DNA of 64,000 bases from Ophiobolus disseminans (taxonomy: Eukaryota > Ascomycota > Dothideomycetes > Pleosporales > Phaeosphaeriaceae). This document shows positions 54,744 to 64,000 of this stretch, piece by piece (position 1 is the stretch's first letter; every line of letters begins with the position of its first letter). The stretch is from positions 446,964 through 510,963 of the forward strand of contig MU006226.1 in assembly GCA_010093685.1 (NCBI GenBank), in the 5' to 3' direction. The position numbers were made by a program, and so were the translations under genes. A model generated the notes under the pieces. The model was not told where the DNA came from and made no database searches. It saw nothing but the letters and a program-made list of their open reading frames with translations.

Positions 54744-55261
54744 GTTTGTATAAGTGCAGCTGGGCGCGGCGCTGCACGTGGTACGGGAAGAATAAGTTGA
54801 ATTGTTAGGGGTGCGTTGATGTCACCGTTGCGGCCGTTGAGAGCGCCTCGACATCATTCGCTGCTTCGCCCTTCGCTTAAGTGAGCATGCTGGTCGCTGC
54901 CGCGCTCATGACGATCCAGGCCCGTCATTCACACTCCTGCTTCCCAGTATCTGGACAGGCAACCGAGACTGACGCCCGCGTGCAGCCATCGCGTGAAGCG
55001 CTGCAGGGTATGATTGAGGGCATGCACCTGCCACGTTGAACATCTCGAGTCGTGGCTTGGCACCATACACCGCAACCTCACAAACAATATTTATGGAATT
55101 ACTACTTGTCCTGGCTGGTTTCAAAGAGGTATAACAAGGGCGTTTGGTGGCTCATACATGAGACTTCTTGATACTCAACGTCTTACGCTGGTACCTCCAC
55201 ACTACTGCCTACTTGGAGATCACGATGTAGACATGCTGCTATCACGATATCCGTCCAGCCC
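54744..55261. other. Intergenic region
   Basis: Promoter side of SEY1 and 3' side of the next minus-strand gene; no gene seen. Confidence 0.5.
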
Positions 55262-56095
55262 TCAAAACTCCCTTCTCCCCTTTTTCCCACTAACCATCCC
55301 CTCACTTATCTCCCGCACCTCCTCACTATTCTCCACCCACGCACTCCTCGCATCCTCCCACGCGCCCTCCCCGAACTTGGCCTTACACCACTCCAACACA
55401 GCCTCGAGCTCTTTCCTAGCCCTATCCTCCAACTCCCCCATTTCATAACCCCCCTGTCCCTTCCTGAAAGCTTCAACATCATCCACCAACCCAAGTCCCT
55501 CAGCATCTGCTTCGCCATAAACATACTCAATTAAACTCCCACGCACGCCCTTCCCAACCCCCATCCTCTCAAATACCTCCGCATCCAACTTCTCCCCCTC
55601 CCCCCGTTTCTTCGGCACCCACCCGCCACACGCATCCGCCACATCCCCCATCCACGCGCGCGCATTGGCGAAGTCGCCTTCTGCGCGGTGCAAGATGCCG
55701 TGCAGAAGCATGCCCTCGACCGCGGGCGGGGCTTGCATGTGTCGGACCAGAAAGTGCGCGGATGGAAGGTCGGAGTTGGCGATGTGCAGAGCGGCTTCGA
55801 GGGTAGGGTGGAGGCGGAGGGCAGAGATGGCGGCGGTGAGGGAGGGGAAGGTGGAGTGTTGGGGTGGGGTGGTGAGGCGGGTGCTTTGGAGGAGGGTTGT
55901 GGTTAGGGAGGGGAGTGTGTGTTTCGGTGTGGGGGTTGACATTGTAGATATGGTGTTGGTGGAAGAGATGGAGCTTGGGCGTGGTGGTGATGTTGATGTT
56001 ATGTATCGTCGAGTAGGTGCGAGGAGAGGCGAGATGTGCTGTAGAATTTCAACTCGTAGAACCAGCACTCTGAATGAGGGCCTAAGCGGAAACAT
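55262..56095 (-). CDS. Uncharacterised conserved-looking protein, possibly mitochondrial
   Basis: Single exon; from ATG 56095 it encodes 277 residues. The N terminus (MFPLRPSFRVLVLRVEILQH... to RRYITSTS) is Arg-rich and nearly devoid of acidic residues, like a mitochondrial presequence. An alternative start at 55942 (MSTPTPKHTLP) would remove it. The body is helical and repeat-like (HPTLEAALHIANSDLPSAHFLVRHM, then LHGILHRAEGDFANARAWMGD), reminiscent of TPR-type helical pairs, and ends in charged sequence GKKGRREF. I do not recognise the family. Confidence 0.65.
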   Translation of the reverse strand: MFPLRPSFRVLVLRVEILQHISPLLAPTRRYITSTSPPRPSSISSTNTISTMSTPTPKHTLPSLTTTLLQSTRLTTPPQHSTFPSLTAAISALRLHPTLEAALHIANSDLPSAHFLVRHMQAPPAVEGMLLHGILHRAEGDFANARAWMGDVADACGGWVPKKRGEGEKLDAEVFERMGVGKGVRGSLIEYVYGEADAEGLGLVDDVEAFRKGQGGYEMGELEDRARKELEAVLEWCKAKFGEGAWEDARSAWVENSEEVREISEGMVSGKKGRREF

Positions 56096-56488
56096 AGATT
56101 GAAGTGGGCTATCTTCGAAGTCCAGACACGACGACATGTGACGCCCATAAAGTACTCTTAGACCATGGAATGCACACGTCATGATTGACCCTGCATGCAT
56201 CTATCCGCTTGTCAATATCTTGAGATCTTAGATCTAGTAGATCTTTAGTGTTTGGATCCCGAGACGTATGTTGTATACTCAAGAAACAATCAAGATTCGA
56301 AATCCATTCTTCATAACGAGCACTATCTACACCTCCATACCGCTTTCCCACACCAACCGCAAGCATGTATTCATACACGAGCAAAGAAGACCGTATCCCA
56401 AGTTATCGCCAAACGCCAGGAAATGATATGTTGTTGTAGGAACGTAGGATGTATAGGAGAAAGCCGGATGGTGATGTCCTCGGGAAGT
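56096..56488. other. Intergenic region
   Basis: About 390 bp between two minus-strand genes: terminator of the RCF2-like gene and promoter of the next. No gene seen. Confidence 0.5.
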
Positions 56489-57468
56489 TTATTTCGAAGC
56501 CTCAGCTTCCTTCTTCGAGGATTGTTTGGCAGCTGCATGCTCTTTCTTCTCCGCCTCCTGCTGTTTGCCTTTTTCTCCTTCTTGCCTGGCCTTCTTAGCC
56601 GATTCGCGGGCATTTATCCGCTCTTCTTCGGCTTCGATCATTTCTATTACAAGTCAGCAAGTAAACCCCAACCACACCAACCCACGAGCAGATTGGTATA
56701 ACCATGTCCGAACGTACCTCTCCACTGGTCCTCACCGGGATAACTCTCATGATGCACCTTCTTCTCAATCATATGCTTATGCTCGGGATCATTCGGATCC
56801 AGCACCCTAACCGTCTCCCAGCGCCCCTTCCCCTTCGCCGCATCCGAGCCCTCGAGCGCAAAGCTCGTCAGCAGCGCCGCCAGCGTTGCGCCCTGCGCAT
56901 ACATACGCGCCTGCACGAGTTTCTGGCTGCCGCTCAGATATCGGTTGCGGCTGACCAAGCCCCAGCTGCCGGCCATGGAGACGACCCAGAAGCCGAAGAG
57001 CAGCGGGTACCTGTTTTCCGAAGACCAGTCCTTTGCGCGCTGCAGGGCCGTGCGGTTCGATTCGTAGAGGTCTTGGCGCGCGCGCTCGCGCTCGACTTGG
57101 AGTTTCTTTTGGGGCGTATGTTCGATGTCGTAGGCGGAGGAGGCGCGGTCGGCGGCGATGACGGCTAGAGAGTGTCAGTTTCTACTGCAGTAGCGGGGAG
57201 GATGAGTTATAGACATACCAACGAATGTGCCCGTCGACGCTACGAGGAACACTCGGAATGGTATTGTGAGTGCTCTGAATGAAGCGAATCTTCGACTCGC
57301 GCCCGCAATCGCTGCGGCACCCACTGCGGTTCCGATGAGCCCGCCAATCGATCCACCTTTGATCGTGGCACTGTCATTCAATTAGCACCCCGCATCTTCC
57401 CAGGCTGCTTGAATGTGCTAAACTCACTTGTAATGCGCCGCCTCCTCTTCCTTAGTAAGGACCTTCAT
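56489..57468 (-). CDS. RCF2: RCF2-like respiratory supercomplex factor (HIG1 domain)
   Basis: Exons 57468-57428, 57370-57219, 57164-56718 and 56643-56489 give 264 residues. The protein starts MKVLTKEEEAAHYN and continues into a Gly-rich membrane segment (GGSIGGLIGTAVGAAAIAG), as in yeast Rcf2. Exon 3 carries two hydrophobic stretches and the HIG1-type motif QKLVQARMYAQG just before the last helix. The final exon is a charged, Lys/Glu/Ala-rich tail predicted to be a helix. Rcf2 sits in the mitochondrial inner membrane and supports association of complexes III and IV. Each intron is supported by frame and by GTRNGT/YAG ends. Confidence 0.85.
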
Positions 57469-58910
57469 GGTGCGTTATTCCAAGCTTCTGTCGGGATTCG
57501 TGTGTAGGTGGTGGCGTGAGCGTGCGAGGAACGACGAGCTTTCGAAGTGGAACCACGAGTTGCGAGAGTTGAGTATCGAGTACAAAGTACGACCTTCCAA
57601 AGTAACCGCACAAATTTGATCTAGTAAGTTTGGTGTAAGAGAATTGCAAACGTCAGAATCAATTATATGCCCCACCAGCAACAGCAGCGCACGCAAGCAT
57701 TATAACGATAAACGCGCCGACACAAAAACCTACACCATGGTGACGTCGCCGAACTTCCGGCGCCGCTAGCGTGATGAGGTAAGATGTTGCAGATTGCTTC
57801 GGCAAGATCCTGGGCCAGAGCGCAACGGCGAGGCGCATGTCAGGTCATGAAAGCATGATCGCAATGTTCAATTAACTGTGTATCTCCGGCAAGTTCGAAT
57901 AGCTGCTCTCAGAATACAAAGCTGTGATTAACTTGCTTGTATCCCTCCATCTACGACATCACGCCTCTCAAACCCCATCTGCTTTCCCCAACTCCAACTC
58001 CATCTCCATCACCCTCGTCCTAACCATGCACACATCCAAAGCCATGCACGACGCCGCTAAGTAAGCCGCACAATAAGCACCCACCCCCAGCCCTTTCTCC
58101 TCGGCAAGTCATCGCGTGTTTTTCGGAACCGTTCCTAAAAAAGCCGAGCGGCATGCGGCACGCGAGATGCCGCTGCGAAGAGTAACCTCGTGGCCACGGC
58201 ATAAGGGAGAATTTGACGGGAGGGTTCGAGGTTTCTTCAGCTGAGAAATGAGTTGCTTGGTACGTATCTGTAATACTTTGAGTGCTGTGGAAGTTAGATG
58301 TGAGTTTATTGTTATCGCGAGATTGTCCGAGTTGTCGCCGAGGAGCCGTGAAAACTCCAGGGCTCGCCGTCGCCGAGCATCGGTCCTCGTTCTCAACACC
58401 AACGACCAAGACCATGAGCACAACGGACATCAAAGCGTCGCCAAATATGCAACAAGACAAAGGACGTCAAACTCAGGATGTGCTTCGTTGCGAAGAAAAA
58501 TATCTACATCCCGCTCCGTTATTAGGCGCCGTAATAACCATGTCACCATTTGATCCATCTGCTTTTGGTAAGAAGGATAAGCATACAGGGCAAAGCCAAG
58601 TCCTATCCATCCACATATGGTGTCCAGCCTATTCCCGTACTGATCCTACCTAGTAGCAGCAGAGCGAGGCGATAAACAAGAAAGACATATTCGAAGTAAC
58701 AGTGTCCAGGCAGCGATGTTGTCCCAACCAAGTAAGAGATGGCGCCTTTTCGTCTTATCCCAATGGGTTCGACAATCTTCTCGACATGGACTGTATTTCG
58801 TGCATATCGTGATTACTTCTTCGAGATCGGTACCGGCAACGAGTGCTCCGTGGCTGACAATACCCAATGGTGGTTATGTTGAAGACAAGTAGACGTGACC
58901 AATATGGCAT
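57469..58910. other. Intergenic region, 1.4 kb
   Basis: Several overlapping open frames of 100-146 codons occur on both strands between 58020 and 58650, none with recognisable features. A small unannotated gene cannot be excluded. The left part is the promoter of the RCF2-like gene, the right part the terminator of the PUF gene. Confidence 0.4.
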
Positions 58911-61431
58911 TCAACGGAAGGTGCCGAAACCGCTTGTGGTGCGGGGCATAGGGTTGTTGTAGCGAGGGACCATTCCAGAGGGAGGGCCGGGGCGCGTAGT
59001 AAGAGCAGGGTTGCAGCAAAGCATTGCGACGCGAGAGCCGTACTTGGAGCCGCGAAGGGAGACCATGTGCTTGCGGATATGGCCGCCAACGATATCGCGA
59101 TGCTGAGTGCTGCTGTTGGTCAAGATATACTGGACGAGATAGTTTCCGAACTGGTCACCGGCAACTGCACGAGTTTTAGTATGTATGTTCCATCGAGGTT
59201 AAGAGACAAGGCTTACTGTCAATGAGGGGCATGCGCGGACGATCCTGGCGGCCTTCGCAAACACGCTCTAGGTAGCGATCGAGGAACTCGCTGCCACCGA
59301 TCTTCAAGCACTTCTCAATCACCTTGGAGGCGTATTGGTCCATACTGTACTCGGTAGCGAAACGGAGGATGTGGTCAATGGCGCGGCCACGGTCAGCAGG
59401 CGCTCCGTGTTCGCAGATGTGCTGGATGCACCAGTTGCCGAACTGACCATGGGCGATGACATCAATACTGGCGAGGACTTCGTTGATGCAGGGGCGCTAG
59501 GATGATCAGCAATGTTCATGGAGATGGGGTGAAGCACATACTTTGTCTTCCTCAAGACAATTCTCGAAGATGTTCTGCACCACCAGACTGCCGGTCTCGC
59601 CGAGCGCGACCTCATGCCACATTCCGCGAAGAGCCTCGTTGACATAGCGCATGATCTGCGGGGGAGAGTCACTCCAGCGGAGCTCGAACAGCTTCTGCCA
59701 GACATGGCAAGCATAGCGGTGAATCACAGTCTCTGGAATGCGACGGAGAAGTTCGTGGACCATGGTGGCCTTGTACTCTTCAGGCACACAGTCAAAGGCT
59801 TTTTGAATAACGTGGCAACCAAAAGCATCCATGCTGAGCGCAAGAGTGTTTCCACGAATGGCCTGGGCGATAGCGATGATCTGCTCCGACGTGCCATGTT
59901 CAAAGCAGCGCTGGACCAGGAAGTTGCCAAATCGGTTGACCATCAGAGGGTATGCCTGCGAGATGATGGCTTCGACAATCTCATACTTCTGCTCAGGCGT
60001 GCCGACCTTGAGCTTTTGCTGCAGGAAGATCGATGCCTGCTGGTCGTTGTTGCATATGATCTTATCGACAATGTACTTCCAGTTGCAGCTCATGTTGCGG
60101 TCGAGCAGGCGGCGGTAGTTCATGGGCTCAACAGGTGCTACGTATTGAGAGGCACCGGATTCACTCGGGGCCTGTGAAGGCGTCAGCAATACACCTCCAT
60201 GTGCATTTGAACGACTAGCCTGCGAGTTCCAGGGCGATGGACCCAAGCCGTTGGCGACGTTGAACTCGTTGGCATCGGGAGACAGCCTGCTACCAATAAC
60301 ACCCACCGGTGCTGGATAGCCGGGAGCTTGCATGGACGGCATCGCATACTGGTTGTACATCGGATCGAAAGCAGAGCCGGGACGACTAGGCGGGTTGCTC
60401 ATGTTGTTTCCAACGCCGCTGAAGCTGTTACTCATCCCGTTCATCAGACCGCTGCTCAAGCCGCTGCTACGGAAGCTCTGGTTGAGAGGAAAGTGAGTAG
60501 GCTCGTTCAAGTATTCGTTGCGACGGTAGCTGGACTGATTGACGGGTGGACGAGGCTGGGCCTGGTACGATGTAGGACCAAAGCTGTTGCCGTTGTTGTA
60601 TGACGGGCGGATAGGCTCGTTGCCCCAGCCGCTGTTGGTCCGAGTCGATGCGTTGAACTTGTTCTGGAGCTGTGCAAGCGTCTGCTCCGTGACATCGCCG
60701 GCGTAGCCGTAGTCAGCCTCGGAGGACTGGTTCAGATGATCCATCGTCGACCGAGCCACCTGATGGCTGTGCATTTCCTGGTTCATGCGTGTCACCTCAT
60801 TGCGAGCCTCCTCCAACTCGACCTTGAGCTTCTGTAGTTCAAAGGCGTCGACAAGGAGAACGGAGTTGTCCATGGAGGAAGGCGGCGTGGACGCATACTC
60901 GTCCGTGGCCGGGGTGATGGGTATTGAGCCGTTGGAGGAGTTGTACTGATCTGGTGGGGAGGAGCGGCCGCTGAGACGCTGCAGCAGCGAGTCCATGACC
61001 GATGACTCGTCATGGCTGTCCATCTTGGGCTTCTAGGATGGTTAATATAGTCATTTCAAGTCGGTCACGGACAAGCATAGTGAATGATGCACTGAGGGGT
61101 TGAGAGTGGGTATGTTCTGGGGAGGAGACGCGTAGACAGAACGATCACTAACCTTATAGCCGTCGAAGGCGTTCTGCTGTGGTTGCATGGACTGCTGATT
61201 GCCAAGAGCAGAAGTACCAGTGGGACGCTTCGCACCCTGCATGTTCGCGGTCAATGGTGAGCCAAACGCGCGATAGAGGGTGTAAGAGTGGTGGTTCTGG
61301 CCGAAGCCGCGTACCGCCTGGCCCAGCACCTCTGGAGAAGTATCAATCCTGAGGTCTCCGGCAGCCGTCGAGAACCTCGAAGGACCCTTGCGTGGCGTAG
61401 GCGAGCCGTCGGATGTTATATTGAAGCTCAT
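58911..61431 (-). CDS. Pumilio/PUF-domain RNA-binding protein
   Basis: Exons 61431-61153, 61032-59542, 59496-59217 and 59164-58911 give 767 residues, all phases consistent. The N-terminal ~400 residues are disordered and Asn/Ser/Pro-rich with one short coiled coil (LQKLKVELEEARNEV). The PUF domain begins near residue 407 and contains repeated units with the usual RNA-contact helices: NRFGNFLVQRCFEHG, DAFGCHVIQKAFD, HRYACHVWQKLFE, ETGSLVVQNIFE, GQFGNWCIQHICEHG, DQYASKVIEKCL, and DQFGNYLVQYIL. The order and unusual first unit resemble the fungal pumilio protein SPAC6G9.14 group, from memory. It should bind 3' UTRs and repress or localise mRNAs. The start at 61431 follows a long T/C-rich leader. 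Confidence 0.92.
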
Positions 61432-61946
61432 TGCTGTTGAGTGACGTCGGACGTGTCGGTAGATGGAAGAGATCCGAGAGATGCGTCTAGTCGTACGTGA
61501 CTGTGCAAATGTGTAGATAATATGCAAGACACGGCGGCTCGATGATGCGTTTTGGCGAGGTATATGGCCAAAGTAGATGCAGTAAGAAAGCAGAAGCAGT
61601 GCAGATGAAATTAAATTGGCAGCTCCGGGATGCGCATCAAGATGGAAAGGACGAGGAAAGGCGGGTCGCAGTAACGAACTGTATGTGAGGTGGAAGGAAG
61701 AAGTAGAGGTGGATGGAGGAGAAGTGGGGTGGCGCCAGATCAAGACAATAAGAGGAAGCTGCGGCCGGCGGGTCGGGCGCGACAGAACGCGTCGTGAACT
61801 GGAGGTCACCGTCAAAGCAGGAACAATAGATCAAAACACAATAATCAGAGCGTGTTATTGGGCGCATCCCACGTGGCAAGCCTGTCGCGGTGGCAAAAGT
61901 CACGTTCAGACCTACCTTCACTACTCATAGTGGAGCGGGGATGGCC
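61432..61946. other. Intergenic region
   Basis: Promoter of the PUF gene. An in-frame upstream extension of the first exon to 61815 has an Arg/Ser/Pro-rich composition and is judged untranslated. Confidence 0.55.
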
Positions 61947-64000
61947 TCAGTGACGTCCAGTCTCTACTACGCTGGAAGCGGTGACTTCCCATTTCCAGTC
62001 GAAAAATCCCATTGCCAGTGCGCCCTCAATACCACGCCATTTTGCGCTCTTTCCAAAAATGACGAAATCGGGATGCCCGACACCGGTCATCATGGGGACC
62101 ACCCTGGCCGCTTGCCGCAAACCCTCCTCATCCGCACCCCATATCACGAGTTCGAGCCTCTCATCGTGAAGTGGCCGCAAGAACGCCGCACCACGCGCCG
62201 CTTCCCCGTACTCTTGTCTGCGCCCTTGATGATCGCGGACGAAGCAGCTCATTTTGCCTACACGGATGGGAAAGTCTGATGAGAGGTCAGGAAGTCCGCC
62301 TCCAATAACAAGCGTGATAACGTTCCCAGTTGTGTTTTGTATCCTAGGATCATCGGGCGAAGGCAAGATCAGAGTGTCGGCCTGGAAGTACTGGTGCAGG
62401 TTGCGCGAGATCTGGAGGGCGACTTGGGACGTGTTGCTGACCGTCGAGCGACGGATGACAAATGGACCTCGAGTGCGGAGAATGGCTGTCATGAAACCCA
62501 GTTGGCGCCCGGATCTTTCTATCATCGCTGTATGGTCTTCCGTCACGGACGCACGGTCAGTGCCGATGTAGGAGATTGTGAGTGGGGCCCCAGACTGTGT
62601 GTTGGCTTGTCCAAGGTCTAAATCCTGTCCATTGATAGTGACCGTCTCTCTCCAGATAGTAGGATCCAACTCCAAGCTCATGACGTTTGTGGTTCTGATC
62701 ATGTGTCCTTTGACTTCAACCTTTCCATACTGCGCAGGATCGTGAAGTAGCTTGACTTTGAGACCGCCCTTGCTCCCCATATCGCCTGGGTCGCCTACGA
62801 TTAGGGTGAAGTCATCCAGTTTCCTCGGTAGGGCGACTTCATTGCTTGTCTGCGAGTAGTAGAAGTTCACCAGTTCCGGCGTGGTCATTACAGTATCCCA
62901 CCAATGATTCTGGGTAGGAACCTCGTTGTAATCCGACTGTGCACCAGACAGATACAGCTGCTGCGCAAGGAACCTCGAGTTGTACGCCGGCACGTTGTCG
63001 TCTACTTCACCGTGCTGCTGCTGGATCGGTATGCCCTTGACATTAGCCATAAGCATCTCATGCCGATAACTATTCAACGAGCCACTGATGACCGCCGTCC
63101 GCCTAGGATCTGCTGGCTGCCATAGTTCGTACGGCACGTACTTTTGTATACTTGCGTATCCAGATACAGGAGCGGCAGCGATGATCTTGTCAGGCCGATG
63201 TGCCAGCGCATACCATGTGCCCTGGCCGCCGTTGGAGTGCCCTGATACGATCCAGTGACTGACCTGTATCTCTGGACCGGTCCAGCCAGTGTGATTGATC
63301 CATGTAGGAATGGCTGCAATCGCAGCTTCAACGTCTGCAAAGCCCCAGTTGTGCCAGTCGTCTCCGGACCATGGCGTGACGCCGGTAGGGAAGAGAACCC
63401 AAGCACAGAGGTCAGATACGGGATCCAGAGCGCTTGTGACCATAGGACTATCCGCTTCAAGCCCAGCGCCATGTAGTGCTAGTAGTACTGGAAGCTTGCT
63501 TTGACCTGTCCGGCATGTTGCGTTCTTGGCTGGTGGTCGGAGCATAGCGTAAGACACCATTCCACCTGGGTGGAGGTACGTCACCTTGTGCGGTTTGTAG
63601 ATGGAGGTATGTGTGAGATTCTGAGATACATGTAGGGTGGACTTGGGTGTTCCGTTCAAAGTTCTGTATGTGATGTCGTATGATACTGAGGACACATTGT
63701 GGTTTGGTAGAGTGGCATTGAAAGCGACCGGTCTGGTTTGTCCGGCAACGATAACCGTACTAGTCTCGTTGGTGCTAGGCAGCGAGTGAGTGGACTTTGC
63801 GTTGGTCAGCAACCTGAAAACTCTCACTGAGCTTAAGAAGAAAAAAGGAGAGCTCACATTCGAAGGATGGATCCCCACGATCTCGATATCATCTACGCCG
63901 CTATTTCTCAAGCTGATTGAAGCGACGGAGCTTGCAAGCGTACCATCAACGACGTCAGAAACAAGAATCCCGAGTTTAGCAAGCTCCAATGTGCCAGTCA
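61947..64000 (-). CDS. Large alpha/beta-hydrolase (esterase/depolymerase-like), 5'-truncated
   Basis: The frame is open to the window edge, so the N terminus is missing; at least 660 residues are visible. A 63-nt intron (63857-63795, GTGAGC...CTGAC...AAAG) is likely because it is in frame and has a branch site 10 nt before the acceptor. A catalytic triad is visible in order: Ser in GHSNGGQG, Asp in HGEVDDNVP, His in TQNHWWD. An oxyanion-type ALHGAG motif precedes the Ser. Many N-x-S/T sites and the absence of cytosolic features suggest a secreted or wall-bound enzyme. Downstream of the hydrolase core lies ~300 residues of beta-rich sequence. PHB-depolymerase or feruloyl-esterase-like chemistry is possible; the substrate is not readable. 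Confidence 0.82.
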   Translation of the reverse strand, partial: TGTLELAKLGILVSDVVDGTLASSVASISLRNSGVDDIEIVGIHPSNVSSPFFFLSSVRVFRLLTNAKSTHSLPSTNETSTVIVAGQTRPVAFNATLPNHNVSSVSYDITYRTLNGTPKSTLHVSQNLTHTSIYKPHKVTYLHPGGMVSYAMLRPPAKNATCRTGQSKLPVLLALHGAGLEADSPMVTSALDPVSDLCAWVLFPTGVTPWSGDDWHNWGFADVEAAIAAIPTWINHTGWTGPEIQVSHWIVSGHSNGGQGTWYALAHRPDKIIAAAPVSGYASIQKYVPYELWQPADPRRTAVISGSLNSYRHEMLMANVKGIPIQQQHGEVDDNVPAYNSRFLAQQLYLSGAQSDYNEVPTQNHWWDTVMTTPELVNFYYSQTSNEVALPRKLDDFTLIVGDPGDMGSKGGLKVKLLHDPAQYGKVEVKGHMIRTTNVMSLELDPTIWRETVTINGQDLDLGQANTQSGAPLTISYIGTDRASVTEDHTAMIERSGRQLGFMTAILRTRGPFVIRRSTVSNTSQVALQISRNLHQYFQADTLILPSPDDPRIQNTTGNVITLVIGGGLPDLSSDFPIRVGKMSCFVRDHQGRRQEYGEAARGAAFLRPLHDERLELVIWGADEEGLRQAARVVPMMTGVGHPDFVIFGKSAKWRGIEGALAMGFFDWKWEVTASSVVETGRH

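Noticed and set aside
61432..61815. N-terminal extension of the PUF protein
   Set aside because: The extension is Arg/Ser/Pro-rich leader-like sequence; the ATG at 61431 begins the conserved-looking N terminus.
63814..63857. 44-nt intron GTGAGC...TTTTCAG in the hydrolase gene
   Set aside because: It shifts the frame into a nearby stop. The 63-nt alternative ending at AAAG keeps the frame and has a branch site.

Overview
The window is nuclear DNA of a filamentous ascomycete (Pezizomycotina). Short GT-AG introns of about 45-70 nt, ascomycete-type gene content (Zn2Cys6 regulator, gEgh16-type secreted protein, serine-rich membrane protein) and stop codons that look like RIP damage all point there. 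The kinase family at 15.7-17.0 kb suggests Dothideomycetes, but that is inference from recalled family resemblance, not a search.

Layout. 0-12.6 kb is compact housekeeping DNA: a 5'-truncated Pro/Gln-rich protein, an ESS-2/Bis1 splicing-associated protein, eIF6 (TIF6), a serine-rich membrane protein, the CAAX protease RCE1 and the tRNA wobble methyltransferase TRM9. 12.6-19.5 kb is an accessory island: gene-poor DNA, an array of nearly identical TPR repeats interrupted by a 641-nt run of N, a protein kinase domain in the same reading frame but behind one TAA stop, and a frame-broken ubiquitin-specific-protease-like gene. 20-24 kb holds two lineage-specific genes (a Cys/His-motif protein and a 7-TM protein). 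25-35 kb holds the flippase NEO1 and the COPII scaffold SEC16, divergently transcribed. 36-37 kb is a MYND zinc-finger gene with two in-frame stops inside the finger. 39-47 kb is a secreted gEgh16-like protein, an amino-acid permease, a Zn2Cys6 regulator and an acidic protein ending in 16-residue repeats. 47-51.9 kb is an almost 5-kb ORF-poor tract with a three-copy ~199-bp tandem repeat and strong hairpins. 52-64 kb returns to housekeeping genes: SEY1 (ER fusion GTPase), a possible mitochondrial protein, an RCF2-like respiratory supercomplex factor, a PUF RNA-binding protein and a 5'-truncated large secreted serine hydrolase.

Shared themes: RCE1, NEO1, SEC16 and SEY1 all act at endomembranes; eIF6, TRM9 and PUF act in translation and RNA control. 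No operon logic applies. The best candidates for something unusual are the TPR-kinase-USP island and the 47-52 kb hairpin/tandem-repeat tract. Exon boundaries were deduced by eye from splice motifs, frame continuity and family conservation; no transcript evidence was available. No tRNA, rRNA, CRISPR array or intact transposon was recognised.
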